The position numbers and the translations under genes are program-made. From assembly GCA_947566705.1 (NCBI GenBank), contig CANOLA010000025.1, forward strand, positions 1 through 37,203: a stretch of DNA of 37,203 bases. The letters run 5' to 3'. A model generated the notes under the pieces. The model did no database searches and had not been told where the DNA came from. It worked only from the letters and a program-made list of their open reading frames with translations. This document shows positions 33,206 to 37,203 of this stretch, piece by piece. Source of the DNA: an uncultured Lachnospiraceae bacterium. GTDB taxonomy: Bacteria; Bacillota; Clostridia; Lachnospirales; Lachnospiraceae. Numbering within the stretch: the first letter of the stretch is position 1; each line of letters opens with the position of its first letter.

Positions 33206-34569
33206 TTTATTATGGCTGTTTCCATTTTATTTAATCTGTACTGGTACTGCAGCCCCATAATCTGTATTGCAATTAGCGGCGTCAGCGCAACCAGTGCCAC
33301 CACGCCAAACGCATCTGTCATGATATTTCCCCCAACAGCCTCGCAGGCTCCTATACTTAAGGGAAGAAGAAATGTTGTTGTCATAGGTCCGCTGGCAACC
33401 CCGCCGGAATCAAATGCAATTCCCACAAACATTTTCGGAACAAATTTCGTGAGAACCAGTGCCATGAGATATCCCGGTATCATAATCCACTGTATCGGAA
33501 TCTGGGCCAGTACCCGCAGCATGGACAGCCCCACACTGACGGACACACCAATGGATAAACAGCGGTTCATTGATTTTGCGGACACCGCACCGTTTGTTAC
33601 TCCTTCCACCTGGTGGTTTAAAACCTGTATCGCAGGCTCCGCCTTTACTATATAATATCCAATCAGCATGCCAATTGGCACCAGCAGCCACTCCCATGTT
33701 TCAATTGCAATCTCTTTTCCGAGATACGAGCCAACCGGGGCAAACCCTGCGTTTACCCCGCCAAGAAACAAAACCAGCCCTATGTAAGTATAAGCAAATC
33801 CGACCACAATACGTTTCATCTGTTTTTTCTGGTAACGCCTGCTGATAAGCTGGAAAAGAACAAACACCAGCGCAACCGGAACAAGCGAAAGGAACACCTC
33901 TTTTGCATATAACGGCAGGCAGGAAAGAAACTCGCGCACCACATCACGCGTTGTATCTACCTCTGCAACTTTCGTCTGTGTATATGATGCTTCCTCCGGT
34001 TTAAAAAACCATCCCAGAAGCATGACCGCCAGGCTCGGTCCGATACTGGAAAGCGCAACCAGACCGAAGCTGTCATCCGCTGCATTTTTATCACTTCTTA
34101 CCAGGGCAAGACCGACACCCATTGCCATAATAAAAGGAACGGTCATCGGACCTGTGGTCACACCGCCGGAATCAAATGCAACTGCAAGAAACAGACCAAC
34201 GCCTGCCGCTACGGTAAATATCAGAAGCTGGTTGGGAACGGACGGAACCTGTTCTGCCAGTACCTGCAGATCCGGCTCCGATATCGTGATAATCGCACCC
34301 ATGGAAAAACCAATGAATAAAATCAATGGAATCCGTCTGGTTTTTGATATCTGGACACCGATTCCTTCTCCCAGAGGGGTCATTGCCATTTCTGCACCAA
34401 GCTGGAAAAAACCCATTCCAATTACCAGCATAACCGCACCGGTCAGAAACATGACCAGTGTGCCGAGCTCTATGGGAACAAGGAGGATACTGATTAACAG
34501 GACGATTCCTGTAATGGGCAAAACTGCTGAAAGGGATTCCATGATTTTTTCTTTCAGTTTTATATTCAC
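33073..34569 (-). CDS. DUF1538 multi-pass membrane protein
   Basis: 498 residues from a GTG after GGGAGGTGA. There are about twelve hydrophobic segments in two homologous halves, each with the family signature: AFDSGGVTTGPMTVPFIMA in the first and AFDSGGVASGPMTTTFLLP in the second. DUF1538 proteins are predicted transporters of unknown substrate, usually encoded beside a P-II-like regulator, as here. The last 45-50 residues (from about METAIIKWFF) overlap the P-II gene by 133 bases, are basic and look like a wrong-frame reading. Loss of one A from the AAAA run near 33232 would end the protein at TAATAA, just before the P-II ATG, so a one-base insertion is suspected. Confidence 0.85.
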   Translation of the reverse strand: MNIKLKEKIMESLSAVLPITGIVLLISILLVPIELGTLVMFLTGAVMLVIGMGFFQLGAEMAMTPLGEGIGVQISKTRRIPLILFIGFSMGAIITISEPDLQVLAEQVPSVPNQLLIFTVAAGVGLFLAVAFDSGGVTTGPMTVPFIMAMGVGLALVRSDKNAADDSFGLVALSSIGPSLAVMLLGWFFKPEEASYTQTKVAEVDTTRDVVREFLSCLPLYAKEVFLSLVPVALVFVLFQLISRRYQKKQMKRIVVGFAYTYIGLVLFLGGVNAGFAPVGSYLGKEIAIETWEWLLVPIGMLIGYYIVKAEPAIQVLNHQVEGVTNGAVSAKSMNRCLSIGVSVSVGLSMLRVLAQIPIQWIMIPGYLMALVLTKFVPKMFVGIAFDSGGVASGPMTTTFLLPLSIGACEAVGGNIMTDAFGVVALVALTPLIAIQIMGLQYQYRLNKMETAIIKWFFACCFSLRRQSWKTRQFNCSKKETFRYSTICVRRERHPVRL

Positions 34570-34612
34570 ACACTGTCACCTCCCTGAATTTACTTATTCA
34601 TCTGTTATCACA

Positions 34613-34641
34613 ATTATAATCTATTTCCTGTCTGGATACAA
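34613..34641 (-). promoter_or_regulatory. Promoter of the DUF1538 operon
   Basis: Minus strand TTGTAT (34636-34641), 17-base spacer, TATAAT (34613-34618), about 45 bases before the GTG start. The rest of the 213-base gap holds no gene. Confidence 0.7.
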
Positions 34642-34782
34642 TTCCCTGAAAGGAGCCATTTCAAAAAAGAATGGATAATTTTTACAGACTATTTTCCTTA
34701 TAAAACCATAATTCACATCGTTTTATGAAACAGGTTTTCATGCAGATATGCCTGATTCATTCTTTTTGATGACATTAAAATT

Positions 34783-35247
34783 TCAATAATTCAGATAATC
34801 CAGAAATGCTTCCAGTCCCTTCAGAATATCTTCATAGGTTTTGTCAAAGTTTCCCGTATACCAAGGGTCTGCCACGTCCCGTTTTTCCTCTGTAAAGTCA
34901 AGCAGACGGTATATTTTTCCATCCCTGTCTTTTCCGCAAATCCGTTCTGCATTTCTTACATTCTGGCTGTCCATGCAGATGAGATAATCGTATTCTTTGT
35001 AATCTGATTTTTTAAGCTGTACGGCACGTTTGTCATCGCAGGAAATACCGGCTTCTGCGAGTTTTTGTTTTGTTCCGGGATGAACCGGGTTGCCAGTGCC
35101 GTTCCAGATTTCTTCGGTGCTGGTGGCGCAGGATTGGATGTGAAACTGAGTGGCAATGCCTCTTTTTTTTACTATGTCTTTTAGCAGGTATTCTGCCATG
35201 GGGGAACGGCAGATGTTGCCGTGGCAGATGAATAATATTTTTATCAT
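34783..35247 (-). CDS. Low-molecular-weight protein tyrosine phosphatase
   Basis: 154 residues from the ATG at 35247, nine bases after GGAGG; the frame is open upstream to 35307, but without family sequence. The active-site loop is ILFICHGNICRSPMAEYLL (Cys8, Arg14, Ser15), and the catalytic acid lies in DVADPWYTGNFDKTYEDI. Such enzymes dephosphorylate tyrosine; in capsule loci they often reset BY-kinases that control polymer length. No kinase gene is in this window, and the gene is separated from the polysaccharide operon by the DUF1538 operon, so a link with the polysaccharide is speculative. The integrative element is inserted just upstream. Confidence 0.93.
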   Translation of the reverse strand: MIKILFICHGNICRSPMAEYLLKDIVKKRGIATQFHIQSCATSTEEIWNGTGNPVHPGTKQKLAEAGISCDDKRAVQLKKSDYKEYDYLICMDSQNVRNAERICGKDRDGKIYRLLDFTEEKRDVADPWYTGNFDKTYEDILKGLEAFLDYLNY

Positions 35248-35384
35248 GTTGCTAAAACCTCCGTAAATTCTTGATTTTGCTATGTTTTCAAGGTTTTCTG
35301 GCTTCACTACATTTTATTTATGGCAGAGATATTTTTGCTTTTTTTGGCATAATTGGGTATAACTCGGCATAGATTTTCAATCGT

Positions 35385-35424
35385 TTGGTCTATAAATTGG
35401 TCTAAATTCAATATTAGTAGACCA
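35385..35424. repeat. Putative integrase arm-binding repeats at the element end
   Basis: Two direct copies of TTGGTCTA (35385-35392 and 35397-35404, period 12 bp), and an inverted TAGACCA at 35418-35424, immediately after the integrase stop. This matches the position of DR-2-type arm sites bound by the N-terminal domain of Tn916-type integrases. The chromosome junction should lie between here and 35247 but cannot be fixed without the other end. Confidence 0.55.
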
Positions 35425-35426
35425 CG

Positions 35427-36629
35427 CTATCCTTCACATACCTTTTCCATCTCTTCACCCAAATCTTCAAACTGCAAATGGGTATATGTATTGAGCGTTA
35501 CACCAATATCCGAATGTCCCATAATGTATTGTAGCTTCTTAGGATTGACACCTGACTTTGCCATATTGCTGCAAAATGTATGCCTTGCTACATGAGGCGT
35601 AATCACTGGAAGCTGTTTCTTGTAAATCTTATTGTAGTTCTCCCGGATATGCTGAAAGTATTTCTCCCAATGCAGGGCAACCATAGGCATATTATTTTTG
35701 TCCAGATAAAGAAATCCGCATTTACCATCAATCATTGGTTCTATCTTAGGCTTCTTACGATTCTCCAGAATATGTTTAAAGCATTCCTTTACTTCATCGG
35801 ACATAGGCACATATCTCACGCCCTTTTCTGTCTTAGGCGTTTCTATGACATATTCCATATCCCTTTTTCTCTGTAGCTGATGATCAATCCTGATTTTATT
35901 ATCCACAAAATCAATATCATCTCTTGTTAGTCCACAAAATTCAGAAATACGCAGTCCTGTTTTGAATAAGATAAAAATGCCCTCATAATATTTTGAAAAG
36001 TGCTTATCAGCTTTGACAAAGTTTAAAAATGCTCTTTCCTGTTCTCTGGTGATTGCTTCTCTTGTCACACTGTCATTCACTACAACAGTGGCAAGCTGAA
36101 ACTCAAACGGATTCTTACGGATCAAATCATCCTCTACCGCCATCTGAAAAGCTGGTCTGACTACTCCCCTTATGGTATGGATAGAACTATATCCCCTACC
36201 ATCTTTTTCCTGCAGCTTTATCAGCCATTCCTTGGCATCTGATATCCTGACAGTATCAATCCGTTTCCTTCCAAAGTCCTCTTTCTTTATGATATTGATC
36301 ACAAAGTTATAATTGGCTTTGGTATTATGCTTTACACCACGCTTCTGTAAAACATACTTTTCTACTAATTCAAGTACCGTAGTGTTCCCACCATTCGGCA
36401 TAATATAATCATCTAAAGCCTTTTGAATCTGCTTTTCTTTTTCTCTCAGGGAAATATCCTTACGTCTGCCTTTTGGCACTGCATCTGATTCAGTCAGTTT
36501 CCAACTGTATACAGATTTTCTTTCTCCTGACTTATCAAGATATCTGTATTTATATCTCCCGTCTTTTTCCTGGCTCTCTCCTGTCCATAGTTTTCGACCT
36601 TTATGATCCCGTCTAACTACGTCTGACAA
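35427..36629 (-). CDS. int: Tn916-type tyrosine integrase
   Basis: 400 residues when started at the TTG at 36629, which follows AAAGGAG at ideal spacing; this gives the length of Tn916 Int (405). The open frame back to 36689 has no ribosome site. The N-terminal arm-binding domain (DHKGRKLWTGESQEKDGRYK) parallels Tn916. Catalytic residues are present: Arg in LLKTGLRISEFCGL-type (FKTGLRISEFCG), His-x-x-Arg in TPHVARHTFCSN, His in YIMGHSDIGVTL and the nucleophile Tyr in NTYTHLQF. It excises and integrates the element with Xis. Transcription runs towards the element end, so the rest of the element lies to the right, outside the window. Confidence 0.95.
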   Translation of the reverse strand: MSDVVRRDHKGRKLWTGESQEKDGRYKYRYLDKSGERKSVYSWKLTESDAVPKGRRKDISLREKEKQIQKALDDYIMPNGGNTTVLELVEKYVLQKRGVKHNTKANYNFVINIIKKEDFGRKRIDTVRISDAKEWLIKLQEKDGRGYSSIHTIRGVVRPAFQMAVEDDLIRKNPFEFQLATVVVNDSVTREAITREQERAFLNFVKADKHFSKYYEGIFILFKTGLRISEFCGLTRDDIDFVDNKIRIDHQLQRKRDMEYVIETPKTEKGVRYVPMSDEVKECFKHILENRKKPKIEPMIDGKCGFLYLDKNNMPMVALHWEKYFQHIRENYNKIYKKQLPVITPHVARHTFCSNMAKSGVNPKKLQYIMGHSDIGVTLNTYTHLQFEDLGEEMEKVCEG

Positions 36630-36741
36630 TATTCTCTCGCTCCTTTCATATAACAAGAGCCATCTGTATGATACTTCCCATAATACCACACATCTGGCTC
36701 AAAATCCATTATTCATTCTTCTATTATCATCAATACAAATA

Positions 36742-36963
36742 TTAAATAGCGTCCATATGCTCATTAACATATTGTTCAAACATGATACGTTTAATCTGCG
36801 CTCTTGTACCATTCCATAAAATAAATTTCTCATCCTTGTGTTCATCCACGAATTTTGCAAGTTTCTTATATCCAATCCCGAAATACTCTGCTGATTCTGT
36901 AAGACTAAGCGTGTATTTCTGCCACCAGGGAAGCTGTAATCTATTCTCTTTACTTATAATCAA
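36742..36963 (-). CDS. xis: Tn916-type excisionase (Xis)
   Basis: A 73-residue basic protein like Tn916 Xis: PWWQKYTLSLTESAEYFGIG, then YKKLAKFVDEHKDEKFILWN and GTRAQIKRIMFEQYV. The winged-helix core and length fit. A GGAGG lies only two bases before the TTG at 36963, which is too close; initiation a few codons later at a rare codon is possible, so the exact start is uncertain. It sits 112 bases before the integrase TTG, the usual order. Upstream to the window edge (36964-37203) there is AT-rich sequence without a gene, holding a 12-bp palindrome. Confidence 0.9.
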   Translation of the reverse strand: MIISKENRLQLPWWQKYTLSLTESAEYFGIGYKKLAKFVDEHKDEKFILWNGTRAQIKRIMFEQYVNEHMDAI

Positions 36964-37004
36964 TTCCTCCGTTTTGTCTTAAAATTCTATAATATGAGAA
37001 AATA

Positions 37005-37016
37005 CCTAAATTTAGG
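37005..37016. promoter_or_regulatory. 12-bp palindrome upstream of xis
   Basis: CCTAAATTTAGG is a perfect palindrome about 45 bases before the xis frame. It could be an operator for an element regulator, but AT-rich palindromes of this size also occur by chance. Confidence 0.25.
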
Positions 37017-37203
37017 CATCATGATATTCAATATTCACTATCCAAATCAATCACACAATATTAATAGAAAGGACACGATTAAGCAACCATGCCCTTTCCA
37101 GCAAATAATTAACATGTTATTTTATTATATATTTTCACCAGTTGACTACCTTAACTTGTTAAACGAATTCTTTCCAAGCGCATTTCCAAGTGTCATGTTC
37201 TGA

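Noticed and set aside
34022-34678. A 218-codon plus-strand open frame.
   Set aside because: It lies antisense to the DUF1538 gene and across its promoter; the composition is that of a shadow.
34664-34764. A 12-base inverted repeat (CAAAAAAGAATG / CATTCTTTTTG) about 80 bases apart in the gap before DUF1538.
   Set aside because: It is A/T-run based, lies in AT-rich DNA and has no gene between its arms; probably chance or terminator debris.
35427-36689. Upstream ATG at 36689 as the integrase start.
   Set aside because: It has no ribosome site, the extra 20 residues are not family sequence, and the TTG at 36629 has ideal AAAGGAG spacing.

Overview
The window looks like a chromosomal segment of a Gram-positive anaerobe of the Lachnospiraceae/Clostridia type. 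This is inferred from AT-rich coding sequence, strong GGAGG-type ribosome sites, EpsG-type polymerase, DUF1538/P-II pair, Tn916-type integrase and the general protein style; no rRNA is present to fix the species. Almost every real gene is on the minus strand, so transcription runs from right to left.

Right end (about 35.2-37.2 kb): excisionase and Tn916-type tyrosine integrase mark the end of an integrative element whose body lies beyond the right edge. It abuts a low-molecular-weight tyrosine phosphatase gene. 31.5-34.6 kb: a small operon with a DUF1538 membrane protein, a P-II-like gene broken by an internal deletion, a hypothetical protein and a HAD phosphatase, closed by a strong terminator.

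29.1-31.3 kb is a control module. It holds a small serine recombinase, then a 36-bp dyad and a second, related site in inverted orientation flanking about 155 bp that contains a leftward promoter, then two tandem NusG-paralogue (LoaP/UpxY-like) genes, then an intrinsic terminator. I read this as a phase-variable, invertible promoter coupled to processive antitermination. Further terminator-like hairpins lie inside the following operon (25.65 and 27.0 kb), as expected if an antiterminator is needed to read it.

5.1-29.0 kb is a roughly 24-kb cell-surface polysaccharide operon. It contains a PglE-like aminotransferase, a PglC-like phosphoglycosyl transferase that starts the lipid-linked chain, and a PglD-like acetyltransferase. 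It also has many glycosyltransferases (several GT4, GT32, a GT-A protein, a WecF-like GT56), a CDP-glycerol glycerophosphotransferase, an FkbM methyltransferase and an EpsG-type polymerase. UDP-GlcNAc 2-epimerase, a dTDP-4-amino-4,6-dideoxyhexose branch (RmlA, VioA-like aminotransferase, acetyltransferase) and a PglK-like ABC flippase complete it. No Wzx, RmlB or PglF gene is visible here. The operon is interrupted by a YefM/YoeB toxin-antitoxin pair with its own consensus promoter and terminator, by a decayed DUF4160 module, by a membrane-anchored four-repeat protein of unknown role, and by a zone (11.4-14.0 kb) of broken duplicate glycosyltransferase, methyltransferase and acetyltransferase genes, which shows active shuffling of the locus.

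Left end (0.1-5.1 kb): a 1252-residue membrane-anchored NACHT-WD40 STAND NTPase flanked on both sides by decayed insertion-sequence fragments. It is a candidate for an anti-phage or signalling system.
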